NCBI GenBank assembly: GCA_900545995.1 | Contig: URBM01000066.1 | Location: 1 to 10,798, forward strand | DNA length: 10,798 nucleotides | Direction: 5' to 3' | Source of the DNA: an uncultured Collinsella sp. | GTDB taxonomy: Bacteria; Actinomycetota; Coriobacteriia; Coriobacteriales; Coriobacteriaceae | Part shown: piece by piece, positions 1 through 6,172 of the stretch | How positions within the stretch are numbered: the first letter of the stretch is position 1 | Layout of the letters: every line of letters begins with the position of its first letter | Notes under the pieces: model-generated | What the model was told of the DNA's origin: nothing | The model's database searches: none | What the model saw: only the letters and a program-made list of their open reading frames with translations | Made by a program: the position numbers and the translations under genes

Positions 1-43
1 TCCTGAGATGTCTCGTGGGCTCGGAGATGTGTATAAGAGACAG
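1..43 (+). other. Nextera/Tn5 adapter remnant, not genomic
   Basis: Bases 25-43 are the 19-bp Tn5 mosaic end and 10-24 are the Nextera read-2 stem. Bases 2-9 read CCTGAGAT, which I recall as the i7 index of primer N715 in reverse complement. The right end of the window carries the exact reverse complement of 2-43. This is library-preparation sequence left on the contig. Any protein that starts here (peptides beginning MSRGLGDVYKRQ or MGSEMCIRDS) is an artefact. Genomic sequence begins at 44. Confidence 0.98.
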
Positions 44-331
44 CTCGATCGCACTGCCGACCGCGTCATCTGCATCGATAACGGCTCGATTGTGTTTGAC
101 CTGCCGCGCGAGGACATTACCGACCGAGCCGGCATCGCCCACTGCACCCAAGCACAGGCCGCCGAGCTTATGGCTTGCGTCGAAGGCGCCCGCGCCGCCC
201 ACCACGCCTATAGCGTGGACGTGCTCGTGCCCAACCGTCGCGATACGCTCGAGGCCTTCCCCGAGATTCCCTGCGATCGGGCAACCATTGACGACTATCT
301 TCGCCTCACGCTGAAAGGGGCTTCAAAATGA
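44..331 (+). CDS. ABC transporter ATP-binding protein, C-terminal fragment
   Basis: This is the last 95 codons of a gene whose 5' part is lost at the contig end. The piece starts with a stretch typical of the region after the H-loop of an ABC ATPase: an Asp-rich turn, V-I-C-I-D, then N-G-S-I-V-F. It continues into the variable C-terminal tail that many ABC-2 exporter ATPases have. Walker A, Walker B and the signature motif lie in the missing part, so the family call rests on this short tail and on the neighbour. The stop codon overlaps the start of the permease gene (ATGA at 328-331), which indicates translational coupling and a two-protein exporter. The substrate cannot be told. Residues encoded upstream of base 44 come from the adapter and must be dropped. 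Confidence 0.8.
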   Translation, partial: LDRTADRVICIDNGSIVFDLPREDITDRAGIAHCTQAQAAELMACVEGARAAHHAYSVDVLVPNRRDTLEAFPEIPCDRATIDDYLRLTLKGASK

Positions 332-1026
332 AACGCGCCTTTATGTCCGAGCTCGCCATCGCTCGCACGCTCATCCCGAGCATTGCGGGCGTCGGCCTGT
401 TCATCTTCGTCGTGCTAACCCTTGCCAACGCATCGGACGGCGATTCCGGTATGAGCGCCGGCGCCTGCGCGGTCAGCGCCATGTCGCCCATCATAATCAT
501 GAACTCACTGGCTGGCTACGATAACCAAAACGGCTGGGAGCGCTATCGGGCAACGCTGCCGTTCTCGCGCAAAGACATCATCTGCGCACGCTACCTGTGC
601 ATTATTGCTTTCTCGGCCGTCATGGCATGCACCGCCGTGCTTTTGAACATCATCGCCCTTCCGTTCTTCGATCACACGGGCATTCCCTCGACGGGACAGA
701 CCGTCTTTGAGATCACAATAGCCTCCGCCGCATCGATGCTCATCTCCCTCATGATGGTGTTTTTGGCACAGCCGCTGTTCTTTCGATTTGGACACATGGA
801 GGCGCTGCGCCTTTCCGTCGGCCTGTTTGCCCTGATGGGCTGCGGTACCATGGCAATGCTGAGCTCCTCCAACCCCATCAGCAACTGGCTCATGTCGATT
901 GCCGGAGCGAATCCCGATCCTGCCGTTCTTGGCTGCCTATGCGCCGGCATCGCCGTCTTGGACTTCGCGCTTTTCACCCTCAGTGCCACCATCAGCACCA
1001 AGGTCTACCAAGCGCGCGACCTGTAG
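328..1026 (+). CDS. ABC-2 type transporter permease
   Basis: This 232-residue membrane protein is the partner of the ATPase it overlaps by 4 bp. About six hydrophobic segments can be seen (near residues 17-33, 44-62, 88-112, 128-152, 161-178 and 198-222). Between the second and third lies the sequence WERYRATLPFSRKDI followed by ARY. This cytoplasmic signature, of the form E-R-Y-x-x-x-L-P-x-S-R, is typical of the small ABC-2 permeases of the ABC2_membrane_5 type. Those proteins form a homo- or heterodimer with the ATPase and export peptides, drugs or lipids; the substrate here is unknown. Only one permease gene follows the ATPase, so a homodimer is the simplest guess. A GAAAGGGG stretch at 313-320, inside the ATPase gene, is a good ribosome binding site for the ATG at 328. 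Confidence 0.85.
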   Translation: MKRAFMSELAIARTLIPSIAGVGLFIFVVLTLANASDGDSGMSAGACAVSAMSPIIIMNSLAGYDNQNGWERYRATLPFSRKDIICARYLCIIAFSAVMACTAVLLNIIALPFFDHTGIPSTGQTVFEITIASAASMLISLMMVFLAQPLFFRFGHMEALRLSVGLFALMGCGTMAMLSSSNPISNWLMSIAGANPDPAVLGCLCAGIAVLDFALFTLSATISTKVYQARDL

Positions 1027-1077
1027 CCGCGCGCGGTATCATCGGACGTGCGTCATAGATCTGGCGCAGTCGTTCTT

Positions 1078-1084
1078 GGGGAGG
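1078..1084 (+). promoter_or_regulatory. Ribosome binding site of the EamA gene
   Basis: A GGGGAGG stretch lies ten bases upstream of the ATG at 1095. It supports this start. The 68-bp gap to the permease gene shows no clear terminator, so partial read-through from the ABC operon is possible. Confidence 0.6.
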
Positions 1085-1094
1085 CACCACACCC

Positions 1095-1970
1095 ATGTCA
1101 TGGGTCGCTGCGGCACTAGCCTCGGCATTCTTTGCCGGCATCACATCCATTTTGTCTAAATGCGGCATCAAGCACACCGATTCCGATGTCGCTACCGCTA
1201 TCCGGACCTGCGTGGTGCTCGCTTTCGCTTGGGCAATGGCGGGGATTTCCGGTTCTATTGAAACCATTGACAGCATTCCCGCCAAAGCTTGGCTCTTTCT
1301 CGCCCTCTCGGGACTTGCCACCGGCGCATCGTGGATCTGTTACTTTAAGGCCCTCAGCGTCGGCGACGTTAACAAGGTCGTACCCGTCGATAAGATGAGC
1401 ACCGTGCTCGCCGCGCTTATCGCCATTGTGCTTTTTGGCGAAACAAGCAACCTGGCAGTTAGGCTCGCGGGGACCGCCGTCATCACGCTCGGCACGTTTT
1501 TGATGATTGAGAAGAAACAGCCGGCCGGAACAAAGCAAAAACAAGACCGGGCCTGGCTCGTCTATGCGATCGGCGCCGCCGTGTTTGCGGCCTTGACCTC
1601 AGTCCTCGCCAAAATTGGCATCGAGGCAGTGGAGTCCAACCTGGCGACGGCCATCCGCACCTGTGTGGTACTCGTTATGTCGTGGGCGATCGTCGCCGCC
1701 AAGGGCAAACTGGGACAGCTCACACATATCGACCGCAGCGAACTTGCATTCCTTGCGGCATCGGGTATTGCGACCGGTGCGTCATGGCTGCTCTACTACT
1801 ACGCCATTGCTGCTGGTCAAGTAAGTGTTGTGGTCCAAATCGACAAGCTCTCGATTTTCGTATCGGTGCTGTTTGCACGCCTGGCCTTTAACGAAAAGCT
1901 CTCGCGCCGCGGTATCGTCGGCCTCGTCCTCATCATTCTGGGCACCGCCACGCTGTCTATCTGGAAATAG
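1095..1970 (+). CDS. EamA/DMT family transporter, two fused repeats
   Basis: This 291-residue integral membrane protein belongs to the drug/metabolite transporter superfamily. It is made of two homologous EamA halves of about five membrane helices each (roughly 1-138 and 153-290), joined by a short basic/polar linker (KKQPAGTKQKQDR). The halves are unusually alike: ATAIRTCVVL occurs at 33-42 and 184-193, ATGASW at 75-80 and 226-231, and a V-x-x-D-K at 96-100 and 247-251. All three pairs are offset by exactly 151 residues, so there is no net indel between them. Related single-half proteins of about 140 residues exist in many bacteria, and this one looks like a fairly recent duplication-fusion of such a gene. 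Substrates of this subgroup are not established; metabolite or amino-acid export is possible. It stands alone between the ABC operon and the methyltransferase gene. Confidence 0.88.
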   Translation: MSWVAAALASAFFAGITSILSKCGIKHTDSDVATAIRTCVVLAFAWAMAGISGSIETIDSIPAKAWLFLALSGLATGASWICYFKALSVGDVNKVVPVDKMSTVLAALIAIVLFGETSNLAVRLAGTAVITLGTFLMIEKKQPAGTKQKQDRAWLVYAIGAAVFAALTSVLAKIGIEAVESNLATAIRTCVVLVMSWAIVAAKGKLGQLTHIDRSELAFLAASGIATGASWLLYYYAIAAGQVSVVVQIDKLSIFVSVLFARLAFNEKLSRRGIVGLVLIILGTATLSIWK

Positions 1971-2228
1971 CGCCGATGCCGAGTAAGGCCCAGGCCGCCC
2001 ACAAACTTGTTACAAATGACATACCCCAGCGCGGGCACATCGTTCTACAATGAAGGCGTCACGGGTCTCGGCCCAATTTCGATCATCCAAAGGGATGTCT
2101 TTTTGGTCATTGTTCTTTAGGGAACGGTTAATCGCATACCAATAGGAAAACGGCCATCTTGCGGCCGTGATTTGTTGCGCCGTTCCCGCTCCATCATCTG
2201 CCAACATTGCACCTGATAGGAAAGAACA
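1971..2228 (+). promoter_or_regulatory. Intergenic region with putative structured leader of the methyltransferase gene
   Basis: This 258-bp gap holds several inverted repeats. An 8-bp outer stem, GGGAACGG (2120-2127) with CCGTTCCC (2180-2187), encloses a hairpin of ACGGCC (2150-2155) with GGCCGT (2163-2168). Upstream of these is a small hairpin, CATCC-AAAG-GGATG (2084-2097), followed by a T-rich run (2098-2104) that resembles a weak terminator. A TACAAT hexamer at 2045-2050 could be a -10 element, but I see no good -35. The order (possible promoter, possible terminator, nested stem-loops, ribosome binding site) suggests a long regulatory 5' UTR. I do not recognise a known riboswitch class. 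Confidence 0.4.
2218..2224 (+). promoter_or_regulatory. Ribosome binding site of the methyltransferase gene
   Basis: AGGAAAG lies four bases before the ATG at 2229. It fixes the start, and no alternative in-frame start with a comparable site is seen. Confidence 0.6.
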
Positions 2229-2966
2229 ATGCAGTCTTTGGAATCTCATTCCTTCCCAAAAGCCAACAGCTTCGACACGACGCTCGTGCGCTCTAAGATC
2301 ATGGGGCCCAACCCCCTCAAGCTCTGTGAAGAGTTGCTTCGCGATGCAGATATCCCCCGCGGAGCCAGCGTCTGCGACCTTGGATCGGGCACCGGCATTA
2401 CCAGTGCCCTGCTCGCCCGCGAGTCCGGGTTTAACACCTACGCCGTCGATCTGTGGAGTGACCCCGTCGAGAACCGAGCGTTCTTCGATTCGCTTGGCAT
2501 CTCGCCTGAAACAATTCATCCCGTACAAGCCGATGCTTCGCAGGGTCTACTATTTGAGCATGCCTTTTTCGATGCGGTCGTGAGCGTCGACTCATACAAC
2601 TACTTTGGCCGCGACCCTCGGTATCTGGGCGAGCGGCTGCTCCCCTACGTTAAGCAGGGTGGCATGCTTTATCTGAGCATCCCAGGCATGGTCCACGATT
2701 GCCACGATAACCTCCCCGATTGTCTGCTCAAATCATGGACGCCCGAGCAGCTCGACTACATGCACGACATAGCCTGGTGGCATGCCATGATCGAGCCCAC
2801 CCCTGGCGTCGAGATCGTTTCAATGCGCCCCATGCTCTGCACGGCAGAAGCCTGGTCTGATTGGCTTGTCTGCGACAACGAGTACGCAGCAGGCGACCGC
2901 GCCGCAGTTGACGCAGGCGCGCTCGATTACCTCAACACCATCGCAATCGAGCTGAGAAAGCTCTAA
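2229..2966 (+). CDS. Class I SAM-dependent methyltransferase
   Basis: This 245-residue soluble protein has the Rossmann-type methyltransferase core. Motif I, the SAM-binding glycine loop, is V-C-D-L-G-S-G-T-G-I at about 48-57. The acidic end of strand 2 is A-V-D-L-W at 72-76, and the D at 102 follows in the adenine-binding region. The strand-4 segment FDAVVSVDSYNYFG is at 114-127. The N-terminal segment I-M-G-P-N-P-L-K-L (24-32) and the later segments CHDNLP, SWTPEQLDYMHDIA and WLVCDNEYA recall a conserved, uncharacterised methyltransferase family found in Firmicutes and Actinobacteria (from memory). It probably methylates a small molecule, but the substrate is unknown. The gene is monocistronic: a long leader precedes it and a strong terminator follows it. 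Confidence 0.88.
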   Translation: MQSLESHSFPKANSFDTTLVRSKIMGPNPLKLCEELLRDADIPRGASVCDLGSGTGITSALLARESGFNTYAVDLWSDPVENRAFFDSLGISPETIHPVQADASQGLLFEHAFFDAVVSVDSYNYFGRDPRYLGERLLPYVKQGGMLYLSIPGMVHDCHDNLPDCLLKSWTPEQLDYMHDIAWWHAMIEPTPGVEIVSMRPMLCTAEAWSDWLVCDNEYAAGDRAAVDAGALDYLNTIAIELRKL

Positions 2967-2973
2967 ACAGCAG

Positions 2974-3013
2974 CCGCCCGAGGTCGTTTAAATACGATCT
3001 CGGGCGGTTTGTT
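2974..3013 (+). terminator. Intrinsic terminator of the methyltransferase gene
   Basis: CCGCCCGAGGTCGT (2974-2987) pairs with ACGATCTCGGGCGG (2994-3007) through 14 bp with one G-U pair and a six-base loop. TTTGTT follows at 3008-3013. It begins 7 bases after the stop codon. The hairpin is symmetrical and could also help stop transcription from the convergent ClC gene, but that side lacks a clear T run. Confidence 0.92.
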
Positions 3014-3044
3014 AATCGAATGGTAAGCGAGTCGAAATAGACTA

Positions 3045-4346
3045 TTACTTCCGCAGCGGTTTGGGCAGCGGAATGCCCACAGCGATAACGGCGGCGATGA
3101 TCATGCAGACGATGCCCTTGAGCGGGAAGCACATGAGCAGCAGGCCCACGACCATAACGGGCTGGCGCATAACGGCACCCATCGTCGAAGCCGTGCACAC
3201 GGCGACGCAAAAGACCGGATCGGCGCCGGTGAGGATGGCAAGGCCGTAGCCCAGGCTCACACCCGAGAAGATAACAGGGAAGAAGTGGCCGCCGCGCCAG
3301 CCCAGGTTGATGAGGGCAGGCGTCAGCATGGCTTTAACGAGGCCCGTCGTGATGAGCACGCCGGCGGGGATCGTCAGATAGGTTTCCATGAGCACGTCGG
3401 CCTGCGTCTCGCCGGCAAACATGGTGTAGGGCAGGACCGTGCCGCAGATGGCGAGTGCCAGACCGGCCAGCATGGCCTTGACGACGGGGCGGTCCCCTAT
3501 GGCGTGGGCCAGCGCCTCGCTCGTGTGTTCGGAGACAAAGTAGAGCCAGCCGCAGACGGTGCCAATAAGCGCCAGGGGGATGAGCCAGGCAATTTCCAAG
3601 TTGCCCACCTCGGCAGCCTCAAACCTCGGCATGCCCATGCCGCCGCCCATAAGCTGGCCGAGCAACAGGTAGGTGCCCAGGCCGCCGGCAATCGCGATGC
3701 CATAAACCACGGTCTTTTGCGCTTTGGGCAGCTTGATGGTGATCTCGTCGGCATCGGACTCGCCATCGCCGGCGTCCTGGCCGTCGGCACTGCCGGCAAG
3801 CGGCGCCACAAAGCCAAAGACGGGCGCAGTGAAAAGTGCCGTCAAGGCAGCCTGGGTGCCCAGCAGCGTAAGCTCCCTAAACTCGGCACCAAAGCGACGC
3901 ATGCGGTCGCCGACCCAGCTGCATAGACCCGCGATAACGCCGGTCAGGCCGGCCTCGGGACCAATGCTTCCGCCAAACAGCAGCGGCAGCAGCGCCGCGA
4001 CCGACAGCTTGCCCAGGTTGTCATACGGATAGCGACCGTCCTGCTTTACCTTGGCCATCACCTGGTTGAGGTCGTCGGTCTTGGTACCCGTTACCTTTTC
4101 GTACAGGCCGATCACTAGACCACCAAGCAAGCAGACGAAAAACGGATACGGCAAAAAACCGAACGGGCCACTGGCGAGCTCGGGCGAAGCGACGCCCAGC
4201 ATATGCGGAATCTCGGTCCACAGATAGTCGATGCCGTGCTCCATCGCAAAAAAGAACAGCCAGACCGCGGCACCTGCAAACGCACCGGTCACGGCGACGC
4301 TGACCAAGAACAGCGCACGGTTTGTAGGCTTGGCAAGTTTATCCAT
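3045..4346 (-). CDS. ClC-family chloride channel/transporter homologue
   Basis: This 433-residue polytopic membrane protein has ClC-like sequence. G-G-S-I-G-P-E-A-G at 125-133 corresponds to the GxEGP selectivity region at the start of helix F. G-G-H-F-F-P at 352-357 corresponds to the GxFxP motif of helix N. Both flank many hydrophobic helices, and the length fits a bacterial ClC without C-terminal CBS domains. In the standard alignment (GREGP against GSIGP) the external gating glutamate is replaced by Ile, with a Glu two positions after the motif instead. This suggests a channel, or altered coupling, rather than a classical Cl-/H+ exchanger (inference). An acidic, Gly/Asp-rich loop lies at about 184-201. 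The start at 4346 has a strong GGGAGGA site five bases upstream. The ion carried is not certain. Confidence 0.85.
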   Translation of the reverse strand: MDKLAKPTNRALFLVSVAVTGAFAGAAVWLFFFAMEHGIDYLWTEIPHMLGVASPELASGPFGFLPYPFFVCLLGGLVIGLYEKVTGTKTDDLNQVMAKVKQDGRYPYDNLGKLSVAALLPLLFGGSIGPEAGLTGVIAGLCSWVGDRMRRFGAEFRELTLLGTQAALTALFTAPVFGFVAPLAGSADGQDAGDGESDADEITIKLPKAQKTVVYGIAIAGGLGTYLLLGQLMGGGMGMPRFEAAEVGNLEIAWLIPLALIGTVCGWLYFVSEHTSEALAHAIGDRPVVKAMLAGLALAICGTVLPYTMFAGETQADVLMETYLTIPAGVLITTGLVKAMLTPALINLGWRGGHFFPVIFSGVSLGYGLAILTGADPVFCVAVCTASTMGAVMRQPVMVVGLLLMCFPLKGIVCMIIAAVIAVGIPLPKPLRK

Positions 4347-4470
4347 CGGGTCCTCCCGTGGTCTTAATTGACATAGATAAGTTTTATTTTAGAACGGTCC
4401 CGGCGCAGATGAGCAAGCCATCCACGCCGCAAACGTCACCATTGGGCATGACGCAAGTCCCATCCAAAGC
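4347..4470 (-). other. Intergenic gap between the LOG and ClC genes
   Basis: This 124-bp gap contains the ClC ribosome binding site (GGGAGGA on the minus strand, about 4352-4358) and an AT-rich patch at 4366-4392 that may hold the ClC promoter. I see no convincing terminator for the LOG gene. A 21-codon open frame on the minus strand (4449-4384) is discussed as a finding. Confidence 0.4.
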
Positions 4471-5004
4471 TTAGCCGTTGATGATCGAGGCAATCTCACT
4501 CAGCCTATCGGCAAAATAGATGCCTTGCTGGCGACGCGGGCTCGACAAGCCCTTATCGACCATGCGGCAGAGCAGTGCCTTAAGGTCGTTGTAGTAGCCA
4601 TCCAAGTTGTACAGAATGCACGGTGCGTTGAGGTGCCCCAGCGATACGGCGGACATGATCTCGGAGATCTCCTCGAGCGTGCCCGTGCCGCCCGGAAAAG
4701 CGATAAACGCGTCGCCGAGTTCAATCATCTTGGCTTTGCGCTCCGCCATATCGCTCGTCACGATCAGGTCGTCGATACCATCGTGCTGAAACTCGGCCTC
4801 GATAAAAAAGCTTGGCTCCACGCCCGTCACGTGCCCACCGGCGGCAAGCACGCTATCGGCGAGCGCACCCATCAGGCCCGACTTGGATCCGCCGTACACC
4901 AGCGCATGCCCACTGGCGCCAATCCATGCGCCAAGCTCTTGCACTGCCGGCAGAAACACCGGGTCGTTGCCGGCGCTGGCGCCCAGATATACGGTGATGT
5001 TCAA
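4471..5004 (-). CDS. LOG family protein (TIGR00730), probable nucleotide 5'-monophosphate phosphoribohydrolase
   Basis: This 177-residue Rossmann-fold protein is of the LOG ('lysine decarboxylase-like') family. It carries the family signature P-G-G-T-G-T-L-E-E at 104-112, the preceding M-A-E-R-K at 86-90, and the N-terminal V-Y-L-G-A-S-A and Y-G-G-S-K-S-G-L-M-G segments that bind the phosphate. Family members cleave the N-glycosidic bond of nucleoside 5'-monophosphates and, in plants and some bacteria, release cytokinin. The 'lysine decarboxylase' label found in databases is wrong for this family. The start is TTG at 5004: the plus-strand bases 5002-5004 are CAA. An AAGGGAG site about seven bases upstream supports it. 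The gene follows the K+ channel gene by 36 bp, so co-transcription is likely, but a functional link is not obvious. Confidence 0.92.
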   Translation of the reverse strand: MNITVYLGASAGNDPVFLPAVQELGAWIGASGHALVYGGSKSGLMGALADSVLAAGGHVTGVEPSFFIEAEFQHDGIDDLIVTSDMAERKAKMIELGDAFIAFPGGTGTLEEISEIMSAVSLGHLNAPCILYNLDGYYNDLKALLCRMVDKGLSSPRRQQGIYFADRLSEIASIING

Positions 5005-5040
5005 TTTCAGTCTCCCTTGCCGCCGAGCGCGGCGTTCGTT

Positions 5041-5466
5041 TTAGCGCTGACGTCGACGATACTCGCGCACGCGACGCGATAGATCGGCGAGCTCGTCGCG
5101 ATCGAGTTCTTCCAGATGCTCCAGGTCGTCCATAAAGCGCGCCATAGTGTCCTTTTGACGCATCTTGATGAGCATGTTGCAGTAGTTCACCGCCACGCCC
5201 GTGAGCATGGCGATGTAGAAGATGCTGATGACGCTCAGGATGACCGTGATGGCGCGGGCAACCGGCGTTTCTGCCGGAATATCGCCAAAACCGATGGTGG
5301 ACACGGTCTCGAAGCTAAACCAGAGTCCATCGCCAAAGGTAAGGGTTGTAGGCTCGGACAGCCAGACAGCCGTTGAGCACAGCAGGTAAAAGATAAGAAA
5401 CAGGCCCGTGATGCGCGCAAAGCCAGCCTGGCGCAACACGTCGGCCAGCGTCCTCAGTCTTTTCAT
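5041..5466 (-). CDS. Two-TM potassium channel family protein
   Basis: This 141-residue protein has the pore-loop plan: TM1 at about 18-36, a pore helix leading into the selectivity filter T-I-G-F-G-D (57-62, a variant of TVGYGD), and TM2 at about 70-95. A charged, helical C-terminal tail (about 103-141) is rich in Glu/Asp and Arg and may form a coiled coil for tetramer assembly. No RCK/TrkA-N domain follows, so this is a minimal channel. I chose the ATG at 5466, with GGGG about seven bases upstream. An in-frame ATG at 5586 would add 40 residues, but these are read through the palindromic repeat at 5521-5578 and contain its typical peptide (QLGTVPF), so that start is almost certainly false. 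It sits at the head of a leftward run with the LOG and ClC genes. Confidence 0.88.
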   Translation of the reverse strand: MKRLRTLADVLRQAGFARITGLFLIFYLLCSTAVWLSEPTTLTFGDGLWFSFETVSTIGFGDIPAETPVARAITVILSVISIFYIAMLTGVAVNYCNMLIKMRQKDTMARFMDDLEHLEELDRDELADLSRRVREYRRRQR

Positions 5467-5667
5467 CGCAGCCCCTTTTCCCAGACGTCCAATCACGTTC
5501 GCTCGGTATTGTCGCACAAACCGGCAGTTAGGGACGTTCCTCTTGTGCCGGCAGAAAGGTACTGTCCCCAACTGCCGGGTGCCCAATGACTACCTGAACG
5601 AGTATCTTGATATAGACATACCGCCCACCGTCATGCCCGCAGCAGGCAAATAGAAAGTGAGTCCACA
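5467..5667. other. Divergent intergenic region with repeat copy A
   Basis: This 201-bp region separates the K+ channel gene (leftward) from the flavoprotein gene (rightward), so both promoters should lie here. Repeat copy A occupies 5521-5578. No hexamer pair close to the sigma-70 consensus stands out on either side. A possible ribosome binding site, AAAGTGAG, at 5654-5661 precedes the ATG at 5668. Confidence 0.5.
5521..5578. repeat. Palindromic intergenic repeat, copy A
   Basis: This 58-bp element starts with CCGGCAGTTAGGGAC and ends with GTCCCCAACTGCCGG. The two arms are inverted copies with a single mismatch, so the transcript can fold into a long hairpin. The centre carries a GCCGGC palindrome. 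It matches copy B (6173-6230) at 56 of 58 positions, by my count. It lies just upstream of the K+ channel gene and reads through into a false N-terminal extension of that gene. Confidence 0.92.
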
Positions 5668-6147
5668 ATGTTTAGACCTCTTCGCAGGAAAAAGCGCGCC
5701 ATCACCGATGAGCAGGCGCGAGAGCTGCTCGCCGATTGCAAGCGCGGCGTTTTTTCCGTCAACGGCGACGATGGCTACCCCTACGCTATTCCCGTTAACT
5801 ATTTCTTTGATCCCGAACACGACAAAATTTATTTCCATGGAGCCAAGGCCGGCCACAAGGTCGATTCACTCAGACGTGATGACAAAGTCTGCTTTACCGT
5901 TTACGGCAACGAACGGTACATGGAAGATGACTGGGCTCCCTACGTCATGAGCACCGTGGTCTTTGGCCGTTGTCACCTGGTTGATGAGACTCCCGCGTTT
6001 GTCGAGGACAAAGTCCGCCAGCTCGCGCTTAAGTACTACCCTTCTGCCGAAGAGGTCGAGGAGGAAATTGCCAAAAGCATCAAGGGTGTCCAACTCTACG
6101 AGATTTCAATTGAACACCTTTGCGGCAAGCAGATTCACGAAAAGTAA
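5668..6147 (+). CDS. NimA/PNPOx-like FMN-binding split-barrel flavoprotein
   Basis: This 159-residue protein belongs to the pyridoxamine 5'-phosphate oxidase-like split-barrel superfamily, in the subgroup that includes the 5-nitroimidazole resistance protein NimA. Visible signatures are RGVFSVNGDDGYPYAIPVN (about 26-44, strands 1-2), IYFHGAKAGHK at 54-64 (the flavin phosphate region), and DDKVCFTVYG at 71-80. The C-terminal part ends in a conserved GVQLYEISIEHLCGK-type segment. Such proteins usually bind FMN as dimers and reduce small organic molecules, but most members have no known substrate. Nitroimidazole resistance must not be assumed. The gene stands alone, flanked on both sides by copies of the same palindromic repeat, and points away from the K+ channel gene. 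Confidence 0.87.
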   Translation: MFRPLRRKKRAITDEQARELLADCKRGVFSVNGDDGYPYAIPVNYFFDPEHDKIYFHGAKAGHKVDSLRRDDKVCFTVYGNERYMEDDWAPYVMSTVVFGRCHLVDETPAFVEDKVRQLALKYYPSAEEVEEEIAKSIKGVQLYEISIEHLCGKQIHEK

Positions 6148-6153
6148 CTAGTC

Positions 6154-6172
6154 GTTGGGAACGTTCTTGCAA
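6154..6172. repeat. Degenerate fourth arm of repeat copy B
   Basis: GTTGGGAACGTTCT at 6154-6167 is the inverted complement of AGAACGTCCCCAAC (6238-6251) with one mismatch. It therefore looks like a decayed outer left arm of copy B. It would make that copy symmetrical, with two left-facing and two right-facing units. Confidence 0.6.

Noticed and set aside
8..314. Full-length proteins starting with MSRGLGDVYKRQ or MGSEMCIRDS.
   Set aside because: These N-termini are translations of the adapter. Only the frame from base 44 that ends at 331 is a real gene fragment.
3285..3926. A 213-codon plus-strand frame opposite the ClC gene.
   Set aside because: It is antisense to a gene with conserved ClC motifs and has a shadow-like composition without recognisable domains.
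4368..4395. A TTGACA hexamer followed by an AT-rich stretch on the plus strand as a promoter.
   Set aside because: No -10 element sits at proper spacing, and both flanking genes face the other way.
5668..6147. A nitroimidazole resistance gene (nim).
   Set aside because: The protein is only a member of the same split-barrel superfamily. Sequence similarity at this level does not show drug reduction.
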